DNA from: Roseobacter sp. HKCCD6576-2
GTDB taxonomy: Bacteria; Pseudomonadota; Alphaproteobacteria; Rhodobacterales; Rhodobacteraceae
Assembly (NCBI RefSeq): GCF_013179285.1
Contig: NZ_WVNW01000001.1
Location: 1 to 64,000 of the forward strand
Direction: 5' to 3'
DNA: 64,000 nucleotides
In this document: in pieces, positions 16,512-24,623 of the stretch
How positions within the stretch are numbered: the stretch's first letter is position 1
Layout of the letters: each line of letters starts with the position of its first letter
The notes under the pieces: generated by a model
Database searches by the model: none
What the model was told of the DNA's origin: nothing
What the model saw: only the letters and a program-made list of their open reading frames with translations
Position numbers and translations under genes: made by a program

Positions 16512-17131
16512 CGGAGATGATGGAGTTCCTCGCGCAGGGTGGTCCAGCGATTTGGGCGATTGCCACGCTGTCGGTGATCACTTTGGCGCTCATCCTGTGG
16601 AAAACCTGGCAACTGGCGCAGATGGGCGCTTGGTCGGGCGGCGCGGTGACAGATGAGGCCGTCAGACGATGGCAAGCCGGAGAAGCGGCGGCGGGTGAGG
16701 ACCTGACCGGACGGCGGTCGTTGCGCGCCCAGCTGGCGTTGGTTGCTATGGGCGCCCGCCGCGACACCACCCTGAACAATGACAGCGCCCGAGAAGAAAC
16801 CACCCGGGTCGCGAAATCCTTGCTGTCCGATGCGCGCGGCGGCCTCCGCGCCTTGGAGTTGATCGCGACGATTGCGCCGCTTTTGGGCTTGTTAGGGACT
16901 GTTTTGGGGATGATTGCCGCATTCCAGGCCCTGCAAGTCGCGGGCACCCGCGCCGACCCCGCCACATTGGCCGGCGGCATCTGGGAGGCGCTCTTGACCA
17001 CGGCCGCCGGGATGGCCGTGGCAATCCCCGCCTCAATGGCGCTGACCTGGTTCGAGAGCGTCGTGGACCGTGTCCAAGCGGATATGGAAGACGCCGCAAC
17101 CCGAATCTTCACGCGCGGGCCCACCGCATGA
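16508..17131 (+). CDS. exbB: MotA/TolQ/ExbB proton channel family protein
   Basis: A 207-aa inner-membrane protein with three predicted helices (near 13-35, 117-140 and 158-180) and the family phrase IATIAPLLGLLGTVLGMIAAFQAL. It would form the ExbB pentamer that uses proton-motive force to energise TonB. It overlaps the BtuF-like gene and the first exbD by 4 nt each, tying it to B12 uptake rather than to Tol-Pal. Confidence 0.93.
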   Translation: MTEMMEFLAQGGPAIWAIATLSVITLALILWKTWQLAQMGAWSGGAVTDEAVRRWQAGEAAAGEDLTGRRSLRAQLALVAMGARRDTTLNNDSAREETTRVAKSLLSDARGGLRALELIATIAPLLGLLGTVLGMIAAFQALQVAGTRADPATLAGGIWEALLTTAAGMAVAIPASMALTWFESVVDRVQADMEDAATRIFTRGPTA

Positions 17132-17508
17132 GCTTCCACTTCGCCATAGGTCGGCCCAGACGCCGCCCGAGCCTGACGCCGATGATCGATGTGGTGTTTT
17201 TGCTTCTGGTGTTCTTCATGCTCGCGGCGCGCTTTGGCCAAGACGGCGCCTTGCCGCTGGCCGTCGCCGGGCAGGGTGCCACCTATTCCGGCCCGCCACG
17301 GCTGGTCGATGTATTGCCGGACGGTCAGCGACTCAACGGGCGCGTCACAGAGATCGACGGGCTTGCCGCAGCACTTACTCCACTGACCGATACGCCGGGT
17401 GACACGATCATTCTGCGCGCGGTCGATGGCGCGAGTTTACAGCGCTTGGTGACGGTGATGTCGGTTCTGGAGCAGGCTGGCTTTACGCGATTGGTGCTGG
17501 TCGAATGA
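17128..17508 (+). CDS. exbD: biopolymer transport protein ExbD
   Basis: A 126-aa protein with a single N-terminal membrane helix. The segment LTPMIDVVFLLLVFFMLAA carries the proton-coupling Asp at residue 21, equivalent to Asp25 of E. coli ExbD. The rest is a periplasmic domain of the usual size. It is followed by a second exbD that overlaps by 4 nt. Confidence 0.92.
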   Translation: MSFHFAIGRPRRRPSLTPMIDVVFLLLVFFMLAARFGQDGALPLAVAGQGATYSGPPRLVDVLPDGQRLNGRVTEIDGLAAALTPLTDTPGDTIILRAVDGASLQRLVTVMSVLEQAGFTRLVLVE

Positions 17509-17891
17509 TGGATTTTGGCCCGATACCCCGCCGCAAACGCGGCGAAAGCATCGTACCGATGATCAATGTCGTCTTCTTGCTGCTGATCTTCTTTCTGATG
17601 ACGGCCCAGATCACTCCGCCGGAACCCTTTCCGATCACCCCGCCCGAGGCAGAGCCGGAACCGACCGAGGCCATGCCAGATACACTTTATATCGCCGCCG
17701 ATGGCAGCTTTGCCTACGAAACGGCCCGAAATAGAGCCGTTTTCGAGGCCCTTCGCGGCCGCGCGCCCGATGCGGGGCCGCTGACGATTCGCGCCGATGC
17801 CGACTTGCCCGCCAGTGTATTGGCCACGCTTCTGCCCGAACTGGCCTCTGTCGGGATTACGGATATCGCGCTGATTGCGGGGGCGCCATGA
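17505..17891 (+). CDS. exbD: ExbD-like protein with Asn in place of the proton-coupling Asp
   Basis: A 128-aa second ExbD. The membrane segment reads IVPMINVVFLLLIFFLMTAQ: the residue aligned with Asp21 of the preceding gene is Asn21 (codon AAT). A proline/acidic linker (about 40-58) leads to the periplasmic domain. Because the Asp is essential in characterised ExbD proteins, this copy may be a structural partner in a mixed ExbD dimer. The start overlaps the first exbD stop; its own stop overlaps tonB. Confidence 0.9.
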   Translation: MMDFGPIPRRKRGESIVPMINVVFLLLIFFLMTAQITPPEPFPITPPEAEPEPTEAMPDTLYIAADGSFAYETARNRAVFEALRGRAPDAGPLTIRADADLPASVLATLLPELASVGITDIALIAGAP

Positions 17892-18865
17892 GGACATCCT
17901 GGCAGGTCCCAGCGTTTCTGACGCTTTCGGTGGCGGTGCATGCGGCGGCCTTCGTGCAACTCCCAGATGGCAGCGCGTCCGGGGCCGGACAGGGCGGCAA
18001 TGATCGTGCGACACTCGAAGCGGCATCGGGCAACATTGCCGAGATGGTCGCTTTGTGGACCCGACCGCCGGAGGTTGTGGAACCCGATACCCTCTCGCCG
18101 CCGCCAATGGCCCAGGAGATTATCGCGCCAACAGCGCCAGAGCCGGTTCACACGCAGCCAGCGGCCACGTCCTTGGCGATGGAGCTGGTCATCCCAGAAC
18201 GCCTGCCGCTCCGCCCTCAGGCGCCCGCACCGGCAGTCGCGCCGATGAACCAAATGATGGCTCTACCGAGCCCCGACATGTTCGACGCAATAACCAGGCC
18301 GCAGCCTCTGGTCACGGAGAACCGGCATCAAACGCCACCGCCGGGCCTGGAACAGCCCTTCACGCCAGATGTGCCGCCCGATGCGATGCGCGAGGTTGTC
18401 TCCCCGCTGGCCGTCGCCCGCTCGCAGCGGCCAGACCTGCGGCCAGAGCGACCGCAAAGGGTCCAACAAACCGCGCCGCAGACATCGCCGCCGCGTGCGG
18501 CGCAGCCGCAGCAAATCGCCGCCGGTTCTGGCGGCGCAGAAGCTCAAGGCCAGGCGGAAACAGCGACAGCCGCGACGCTTTCGGCCTCTGAACGGCAGAG
18601 TTTGATGGCTCGTTGGGGCGCGCAGATCCATGCGCGGATCGAGCGGCGCAAGCCGCGTGTTTCAGGGCAGGGGGTCGTCACTCTGCAACTGAGCATCGGA
18701 CGGGACGGGCGGCTGCAAAGCGTTGCGGTTGCGGCCTCGTCAGGCAATGCTCAGATTGACCAGGCTGGCATCAGCGCCGTGCAGCGGGCGGGGCGTTTCC
18801 CGACCGCGCCCGACGGACTTGCTGAACCGAGCTATCGATTCAATCTGCCGATCCGGTTTCTTTGA
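17888..18865 (+). CDS. tonB: TonB energy-transducing protein
   Basis: A 325-aa TonB. It has an N-terminal membrane anchor (FLTLSVAVHAAAFVQL), a long proline- and glutamine-rich periplasmic linker (about 55-230) and a C-terminal TonB domain (about 245-325; RWGAQIHARIERRKPR, GVVTLQLSIGRDGRLQSVAVAASSG, AVQRAGRFPTAP). It links the ExbB/ExbD motor to the BtuB receptor. As the tenth and last gene of the riboswitch operon it makes B12 uptake independent of a general TonB system. The start overlaps the second exbD by 4 nt. Confidence 0.92.
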   Translation: MRTSWQVPAFLTLSVAVHAAAFVQLPDGSASGAGQGGNDRATLEAASGNIAEMVALWTRPPEVVEPDTLSPPPMAQEIIAPTAPEPVHTQPAATSLAMELVIPERLPLRPQAPAPAVAPMNQMMALPSPDMFDAITRPQPLVTENRHQTPPPGLEQPFTPDVPPDAMREVVSPLAVARSQRPDLRPERPQRVQQTAPQTSPPRAAQPQQIAAGSGGAEAQGQAETATAATLSASERQSLMARWGAQIHARIERRKPRVSGQGVVTLQLSIGRDGRLQSVAVAASSGNAQIDQAGISAVQRAGRFPTAPDGLAEPSYRFNLPIRFL

Positions 18866-18875
18866 TCCAAAAAAG

Positions 18876-18905
18876 AACGGGGCGAAGCATTGGCTTCGCC
18901 CCGTT
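18876..18905 (-). terminator. terminator between tonB and the small secreted protein gene
   Basis: A 13-bp perfect stem (18876-18888 with 18893-18905) closes a 4-nt loop. On the minus strand it is followed by CTTTTTT, a proper T tract, so it terminates the gene at 18932-19258. On the plus strand it may also block read-through from tonB, though without a T tract. Confidence 0.85.
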
Positions 18906-18931
18906 GCAATCCGCCTTCAAAAACGGACATC

Positions 18932-19258
18932 TTAGTCAGTCGCGTCGATATACATCGCAGCCAGTTCGCTGGTGGTGTAGTCGTTGACATTCACACCCAG
19001 GAAATCAGCAAGTTGCTGGTTGCCCTGGTTGGCAGCGGCGCTCTGAGTCGAGATCGTTTCGGGCCCATCGCGCAGGATGTGGTTCATCATGATGCTGTTG
19101 TCATCAGCCATCGCAGTCGACAATTGGATCAGTTCAGCGGTCGTATAGACGCCGGGCTCAACGCCAACGGATGCGGCCAATTGTGCATCGTTTGCAAACG
19201 CTGGAACAGCCAAGGAAACGGCCAGAGCAGCACCGAGGGGAAGGATCATGCGTGTCAT
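18932..19258 (-). CDS. small secreted protein with two internal repeats, unknown function
   Basis: A 108-aa protein with a clear signal peptide (MTRMILPLGAALAVSLAVPAFA, then NDAQ). The mature part is about 86 aa and contains a duplicated motif: QLAASVGVEPGVYTTAELIQL (26-46) and QLADFLGVNVNDYTTSELAAM (82-102), consensus QLAxxxGVxxxxYTTxEL. No cysteines or membrane anchors follow the signal. The ATG at 19258 was preferred to a TTG immediately before it. It stands alone, with its own terminator, divergent from nothing obvious. I do not recognise a named family. Confidence 0.8.
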   Translation of the reverse strand: MTRMILPLGAALAVSLAVPAFANDAQLAASVGVEPGVYTTAELIQLSTAMADDNSIMMNHILRDGPETISTQSAAANQGNQQLADFLGVNVNDYTTSELAAMYIDATD

Positions 19259-19375
19259 CAAATCATCTCCGATGTAATGGGTCAGGCCGGGTTGGCCTGC
19301 GCTTCATGATTTGAATATGACCATCGCGATCAGCCGAAACTTGAACTTGTCCGGCAAGTTTTTGAACCAAACCGT

Positions 19376-20263
19376 TTAGTTTGTTTTTGCCTTGCGAAAT
19401 GCCGAGGGCGTCATCCCCATCGCCGCCTTGAAACTCCGCGACAAATGCGCTTGATCCGCGAAGCCGGACGTCATTGCGATCGTCCCGAGGCTCAAATCGG
19501 GCTTCTGCAACAAGGTCTTGGCCGCATCAATCCGGCGGAGCATCACCACCGCTTGCGGCGTCATCCCGGCGCTATGTTTCAAAGCGCGGGTCAGGGCGGA
19601 GTCCGACATACCCAGATGATGGGCCAAATCCGGTGTCCGCAGCGGGCCACCGATATGGTCGTCGATATAATCCAAAAGTTGCGCGTATCGCGTGGCGCTC
19701 AGCCCGCCATCCTCACCATATGGGGCCGTATCGGCCGCCACGTAGCGCCGAACCAAAGTCACCAAAAACACCCGCGCCAAGGCCTCAAACAGCACTGGCT
19801 GGCCCGGCCCGGGCACCTCAAGCGCGTCTTTCATCCGACCGGCCCAGTCGCTCAACTCTTCATCTTCGATCACCACCCGACCATCCAACTGAGACTCGGT
19901 CGCCATCACGCGCAGATCACCGCGGACGAAATGGCGAATCCGATCAGGATGCACCCGGATCAGCAGAAATTTGACGGGCCCGTGCCATTCCCAGCTGGAA
20001 ATCTCTCCGGCCGGCGTCACAATCATGGAGCCCGGCCAAAGGTCGAGATCGACCCGCTGCCCCTGTCGGCGATACACGCCCGTCACATGACCCGCCCCCG
20101 TCGGGACAAGCAGGCTATGCTCCAACATGGCCGTCGGTTCCAAATGGCCTGGCCCCATCTCAAAGTAATCCGCACGGATCACCGGATCGGGCCCGCCGCC
20201 AGGTAACTGGGCCGAACTGAACACCGCATCCGCGAACCAGGCCGTTGGTCGATGGACTCCCAT
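19376..20263 (-). CDS. AraC family transcriptional regulator with a cupin-like N-terminus
   Basis: A 295-aa regulator. Residues about 15-190 look like a cupin-type sensor (GTGHVTGVYRRQGQRVDLDLWPGSMIVTPAGEISSW). The C-terminal 95 residues carry two HTH motifs (LAHHLGMSDSALTRALKHSAGMTPQ and IAMTSGFADQAHLSRSFKAAMGMTPSAFRK), typical of AraC/XylS. It is divergent from the AttE-like ABC gene (195 nt between starts), so it may control that cluster. The inducer is unknown. Confidence 0.9.
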   Translation of the reverse strand: MGVHRPTAWFADAVFSSAQLPGGGPDPVIRADYFEMGPGHLEPTAMLEHSLLVPTGAGHVTGVYRRQGQRVDLDLWPGSMIVTPAGEISSWEWHGPVKFLLIRVHPDRIRHFVRGDLRVMATESQLDGRVVIEDEELSDWAGRMKDALEVPGPGQPVLFEALARVFLVTLVRRYVAADTAPYGEDGGLSATRYAQLLDYIDDHIGGPLRTPDLAHHLGMSDSALTRALKHSAGMTPQAVVMLRRIDAAKTLLQKPDLSLGTIAMTSGFADQAHLSRSFKAAMGMTPSAFRKAKTN

Positions 20264-20457
20264 ATTCCCCTCGATAAGACCGAACCGTTCAGTTTAAATA
20301 GGTGTAATTCGGCGGCTCGCAAGCCGAAATTTCCACCCCTTGGCAAGCTCTTGCCACTCCCTGACGCCACGGCTCAGACGTCACGTGGCATCGTGACCCT
20401 TTCACCCGCGCCGATGGCTGCTAGCTTAGCGGGAGACCCCTTTCAAAGGATGCCTAG

Positions 20458-21138
20458 GTGCTGCGTGTAACCGACCTTCACAAAGCTTACGAAACAGAGG
20501 ACGGTGCGCTGCCGGTGTTGCGGGGTGTATCTCTGGCGATGGAAGGTGGGGAAACCCTGGCGCTCACAGGCGAGAGCGGCTCGGGCAAAAGCACGATGCT
20601 GCATCTGATTGGCGGGCTCGACGCCGCGGATCAAGGAGAGATCGTGGTGGATGGCGTCGATCTCGGCACGCTCGACGATGTTGGACGGGCCAAGCTGCGC
20701 CGCGACACGGTCGGCCTGATTTTCCAGCAATTCAACCTGATCCCGTCGCTCAACGTCACGCAGAATCTGACCTTTCAAGCGCGTTTGGCCGGTCGTCATG
20801 ACGTGTCTTGGACCGACAGCTTGGCCCAACGCCTTGGCCTGGCCGATCATCTAGATCGCTACCCCGAACAACTCTCGGGCGGCCAGCAACAGCGCGTCGC
20901 CATTGGTCGAACGCTTGCCGCGCGCCCGCGCCTGGTGCTGGCCGATGAACCAACCGGGAATTTGGACGAGACAACCGGCGATACCGTTCTGGATCTCCTC
21001 TTGGAGCTGGCCCGCGAAACCAATACCGCCGTCTTGATGGTGACACACTCGCAGAGGTTGGCGGCGCGCATGGCGCGGCAGGTGCATCTTACACAAGGGC
21101 AACTGACACGCCCTGATTTGGGGCAGGCCGCCCAATGA
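20458..21138 (+). CDS. ABC transporter ATP-binding protein (MacB/LolD-type, AttE-like)
   Basis: A 226-aa ATPase of the LolD/MacB/YbbA class. Walker A GESGSGKST, signature LSGGQQQRV, Walker B LVLADEPTGNLD and switch VTHS are intact. The start is GTG, 7 nt after AAAGGA. It overlaps the permease by 4 nt, and an AttH-like lipocalin follows. The trio resembles Agrobacterium AttEFGH by gene order, with the two permeases merged into one. The transported substrate is unknown. Confidence 0.9.
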   Translation: MLRVTDLHKAYETEDGALPVLRGVSLAMEGGETLALTGESGSGKSTMLHLIGGLDAADQGEIVVDGVDLGTLDDVGRAKLRRDTVGLIFQQFNLIPSLNVTQNLTFQARLAGRHDVSWTDSLAQRLGLADHLDRYPEQLSGGQQQRVAIGRTLAARPRLVLADEPTGNLDETTGDTVLDLLLELARETNTAVLMVTHSQRLAARMARQVHLTQGQLTRPDLGQAAQ

Positions 21139-23543
21139 CCCGCGCGGCACTCTCGGCTTTGGTGTCGCATTGGCGACGGCATCCCGGGCAATGCCTCACA
21201 TTGATTCTTGGATTGGCGTTGGCCACTGCACTTTGGTCCGGTGTGCAGGCGATCAATGCGGAGGCGCGCGCCTCTTATGACCGCGCTGCGGCGGTTCTGG
21301 GCCAGGATCAGCTGGCCCGTCTCAGCCGCGCCGATGGTCAGCCGATCCCGATTGCCGATTACGTGGAGTTGCGCCGGGCGGGCTATCTCGTCTCACCGGT
21401 GATCGAGACGGAGTTGCGCGGACCCGGTGCCCGATTGCGACTGTTGGGCATTGATCCGCTGACCGCGCCGCCGCAAGCGCAAGCGCCGGATTTCACCGAT
21501 GATGACATCGCGTTTGACAGCTTTCTCGCCGCGCCTGGCCGCTTGATCGTCTCCGCCGAGACCGCCAGCCAATCTTTGCCGCCGGATCTGCCCCCCTTAA
21601 TCATCTCCGCCGACCTCGCCCCCAACACCGCGCTCACCGATATCGGAACCGCCGCGCGGCTCAGCGGTCAGTCGGACCCGTCTTATCTCTTGGTCGCGCC
21701 AGCGCAGCCTCAGGGCCTCGCCTCCCTCGCCGAAGCCGCGCCCAACTTGATCCTGACGGCGCCGCGCTCTGGCGACGATTTGGGGCGGCTGACCGATAGC
21801 TTTCATCTCAACCTCACCGCCTTCGGCCTTCTGGCCTTCGCCGTTGGACTCTTCATCGTGCATGCCGCTATCGGCCTCGCTTTCGAACAACGCCGCGCCA
21901 GTTTCCGGACGTTGCGCGCGCTTGGCCTGCCGCTCAGGCGTCTGATCAGCCTGCTGGCATTGGAGCTCACCGGATTTGCCGTGGTTTCAGGCCTCATCGG
22001 CATCACCCTTGGCTATGCGATCGCGGCGGCGCTCTTGCCGGGTGTGTCCGGCACGTTGCGCGGCCTATACGGCGCAGACATCTCCGGCCAACTCAGTTTT
22101 CAACCGCTTTGGGCCGTCGCTGGCATGGGGATCGCCCTGCTCGGGACCGCAATTGCTTCGATCCAAGCCCTGTCGCGTGTCGCGCGGTTGCCACTTCTTG
22201 CCCCGGCCCAGCCCCGCGCTTGGGCGCTGGCCTCAAACCGAACGACCCGGCGCCAATTGGCGACTGCCTGTCTGCTCTTCCTCGTCGCAGCCAGCCTTGC
22301 GCTGTTCGGCCAAAGCCTGATCGCTGGCTTCGCCTGTCTCGCCGCCCTTCTGATCGGCGCGGCCCTGGCCCTGCCCGCGTTGCTTGCCGGTTTGCTCCGC
22401 CTCACCAACGGCCTCGCGACCACACCCTTTCGCGAATGGCTCCTGGCCGACACACGGCAACAGCTCCCTGGCCTCTCCTTGGCGCTGATGGCGCTGCTTC
22501 TGGCGCTCGCGGCCAATATCGGCGTCTCCACCATGGTCGGCTCCTTCCGTGGCACCTTCACCGGCTGGCTGGATCAGCGTCTCGCGTCAGAACTCTACAT
22601 CACCGCCCGCAGCCCAAGCGAAGCGCAGGACATAACCACCTGGGTCACGCCGCAGGTCGACGCGGTCTTGCCGATCATCTCCGCGCCCGTCTCTCTCTAT
22701 CAGAGGCCCGGAGAGCTTTACGGCATCGCCGATCACGCCACCTATCGCGATCATTGGCCACTGCTCGCTGCCGCACCAGATGTCTGGGATCAAATCGCAA
22801 CCGGCCAAGCCGTTCTGATCAATGAACAGCTTGCCCGGCGCGAGGGGTTAACCCCCGGCGATGTCGTGGCGCTGACCCCGGGCTGGTCTCTGCCGATCGC
22901 GGGCGTCTATTCGGACTATGGCAACCCCGAGGGCCAAGCGATCATTGGCCTTGATCTCTTCAACGCCCGATTCCCCGATCTGGCCCATCGTCGGCTGGCC
23001 CTGCGTCTGGCACCAGAGGATGTCCCCGCCTTGGCGGAGGCGCTTCGGGCCGCGTTCAACCTGCCGGGTGCCAATGTGGTGAACCAAGATCAGATCAAGC
23101 GCTTCTCGCTCAGGGTCTTTGAACAAACCTTCCTCATCACCGGGGCGCTCAACATTCTCACGCTCGGCGTGGCCAGTTTCGCCCTCCTGACCAGTCTTTT
23201 GACCCTCGCGGGCCTTCGTCTGCCGCAATTGGCCCCGATCTGGGCGCTTGGCCAAACCCGCCGTACATTGGCGCAAGCAGAGCTGATCCGAACGGCGCTT
23301 TTGACCTGCTTGACCTTCATCTTGGCGATCCCCGTGGGCCTCGCCCTGGCGTGGGTGCTGCTCGCGGTCGTGAATGTCGAGGCCTTTGGTTGGCGTCTCC
23401 CCATGCAAGTCTTCCCAGCCGATTGGGCCCGCCTAGGTCTCTATGCGCTCCTCGCCGCGCTCTTGGCCGCCGCTTGGCCCGCCTGGCGTCTTGCTCGGAT
23501 CGCGCCAGCAACGCTTTTGAAGGTTTTTGCCCATGAACGTTAA
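21135..23543 (+). CDS. FtsX-like ABC transporter permease (double MacB/FtsX unit)
   Basis: An 802-aa permease. One membrane helix near 15-33 and a large extracytoplasmic domain (about 35-220) precede three helices ending near 345. Then comes a second membrane block (about 375-430) and a second large periplasmic domain (about 460-650). The last three helices (about 660-795) include LNILTLGVASFALLTSLLTLAGLRLPQLAPIWALGQTRRTLAQAELIRT. This is the duplicated FtsX architecture of YbbP/AttFG-type permeases. It overlaps the ATPase (ATGA) and its end overlaps attH. Confidence 0.88.
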   Translation: MTRAALSALVSHWRRHPGQCLTLILGLALATALWSGVQAINAEARASYDRAAAVLGQDQLARLSRADGQPIPIADYVELRRAGYLVSPVIETELRGPGARLRLLGIDPLTAPPQAQAPDFTDDDIAFDSFLAAPGRLIVSAETASQSLPPDLPPLIISADLAPNTALTDIGTAARLSGQSDPSYLLVAPAQPQGLASLAEAAPNLILTAPRSGDDLGRLTDSFHLNLTAFGLLAFAVGLFIVHAAIGLAFEQRRASFRTLRALGLPLRRLISLLALELTGFAVVSGLIGITLGYAIAAALLPGVSGTLRGLYGADISGQLSFQPLWAVAGMGIALLGTAIASIQALSRVARLPLLAPAQPRAWALASNRTTRRQLATACLLFLVAASLALFGQSLIAGFACLAALLIGAALALPALLAGLLRLTNGLATTPFREWLLADTRQQLPGLSLALMALLLALAANIGVSTMVGSFRGTFTGWLDQRLASELYITARSPSEAQDITTWVTPQVDAVLPIISAPVSLYQRPGELYGIADHATYRDHWPLLAAAPDVWDQIATGQAVLINEQLARREGLTPGDVVALTPGWSLPIAGVYSDYGNPEGQAIIGLDLFNARFPDLAHRRLALRLAPEDVPALAEALRAAFNLPGANVVNQDQIKRFSLRVFEQTFLITGALNILTLGVASFALLTSLLTLAGLRLPQLAPIWALGQTRRTLAQAELIRTALLTCLTFILAIPVGLALAWVLLAVVNVEAFGWRLPMQVFPADWARLGLYALLAALLAAAWPAWRLARIAPATLLKVFAHER

Positions 23544-24594
23544 AGCCGTCCTTGCAGCACTCATCTTGACCGCACATCATGCTCTATCGCAGGGCTTCGC
23601 CGGGCTCGGCACCGAAGCAGACGGCTTCGCGGTGCCCGCCCCAAATCCAGAATTCTCTTTCCCGGCCGATCACGGGCCGCATCCTGAGTATCGGATTGAA
23701 TGGTGGTACCTGACCGCGACGCTGTCCGGTGCAGATGGTCAGGATTACGGCGTGCAATGGACCCTGTTTCGGTCCGCGCTCCGGCCCGAGTCGGCGCAAA
23801 ACTGGGACGCGGCGCAACTTTGGATGGGTCATGCGGGGCTCACCACATCCGATGCCCATTATCATGCGGAGCGTCTGGCACGCGGCGGCATCGGGCAAGC
23901 TGGTGTAACATCCGAACCGTTTGAAGCCTGGATCGATGACTGGAGCATGATCTCCACGGCATCGGCAGGGAACGATGCGCTCTCTGCGCTGAGCCTGACC
24001 GCCCGCGGGGCGGATTTCGCCTATGATCTCTCCCTCACCGCAACCGGCCCACTGATCTTTCAGGGCGACGGCGGCTATTCCGTCAAATCCGCCGATGGAC
24101 AGGCCAGCTATTACTATTCGCAACCCTTCTACGAGGCGTCCGGCGAGTTAACCCTGCCGGGTGGCCCTGTCGCTGTGACAGGAACCGCCTGGCTCGACCG
24201 CGAATGGTCATCGCAGCCGCTCTCCGAAGATCAGAACGGGTGGGATTGGTTCTCGCTGCAATTCGCCGATGGCGCACGGCTGATGGGGTTCGGCCTCCGC
24301 TCAGCGACGCGGCCGGTTTACACATCGGCCACTTGGATCACACCCGATGGCAGAGCAACGCCGTATCCCGATGGTGCCCTGCGCCTTACCTCGCTTAACA
24401 CCACATCTGTGGCGGGCCGGGAGGTGCCGACGGAATGGCGCGTCGAGTTACCGGCGCGGGGCGTCGACATCGAGACACAACCGGTGAACGCCCAAAGCTG
24501 GATGGCGACAAGCTTTCCCTACTGGGAGGGACCGATCCGATTCAGCGGCAGCCATCAGGGGATCGGCTATTTGGAAATGACGGGCTATGAATAG
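23533..24594 (+). CDS. AttH/CrtC-like lipocalin domain protein, secreted
   Basis: A 353-aa protein with an N-terminal signal peptide (MNVKAVLAALILTAHHALSQ). The conserved HPEYRIEWWYLTATLSGADG motif, a GxAWLDREWSSQPL stretch and YWEGPIRFSG near the end identify the AttH/carotenoid-hydratase-like twin lipocalin family. The ATG at 23533 lies inside the permease end; a TTG two codons earlier is a weaker option. By analogy with AttH it is a periplasmic partner of the ABC transporter, not a carotenoid enzyme: no other carotenoid genes are nearby. Confidence 0.85.
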   Translation: MNVKAVLAALILTAHHALSQGFAGLGTEADGFAVPAPNPEFSFPADHGPHPEYRIEWWYLTATLSGADGQDYGVQWTLFRSALRPESAQNWDAAQLWMGHAGLTTSDAHYHAERLARGGIGQAGVTSEPFEAWIDDWSMISTASAGNDALSALSLTARGADFAYDLSLTATGPLIFQGDGGYSVKSADGQASYYYSQPFYEASGELTLPGGPVAVTGTAWLDREWSSQPLSEDQNGWDWFSLQFADGARLMGFGLRSATRPVYTSATWITPDGRATPYPDGALRLTSLNTTSVAGREVPTEWRVELPARGVDIETQPVNAQSWMATSFPYWEGPIRFSGSHQGIGYLEMTGYE

Positions 24595-24600
24595 ACCCTG

Positions 24601-24623
24601 AAAAGCGGTTTAGAGCCGTTTTT
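24601..24623. terminator. weak bidirectional terminator between convergent genes
   Basis: AAAA-G-CGG and CCG-TTTT pair as a 7-bp stem with one bulged G around TTTAGAG, between the convergent attH-like gene and the membrane hydrolase-like gene. A-rich on the left and T-rich on the right, it could serve both transcripts. The stem is short. Confidence 0.4.

Noticed and set aside
23533-24594. Calling the AttH-like protein a carotenoid 1,2-hydratase (CrtC)
   Set aside because: The fold is shared, but the signal peptide and ABC transporter context fit AttH; no carotenoid genes are nearby.
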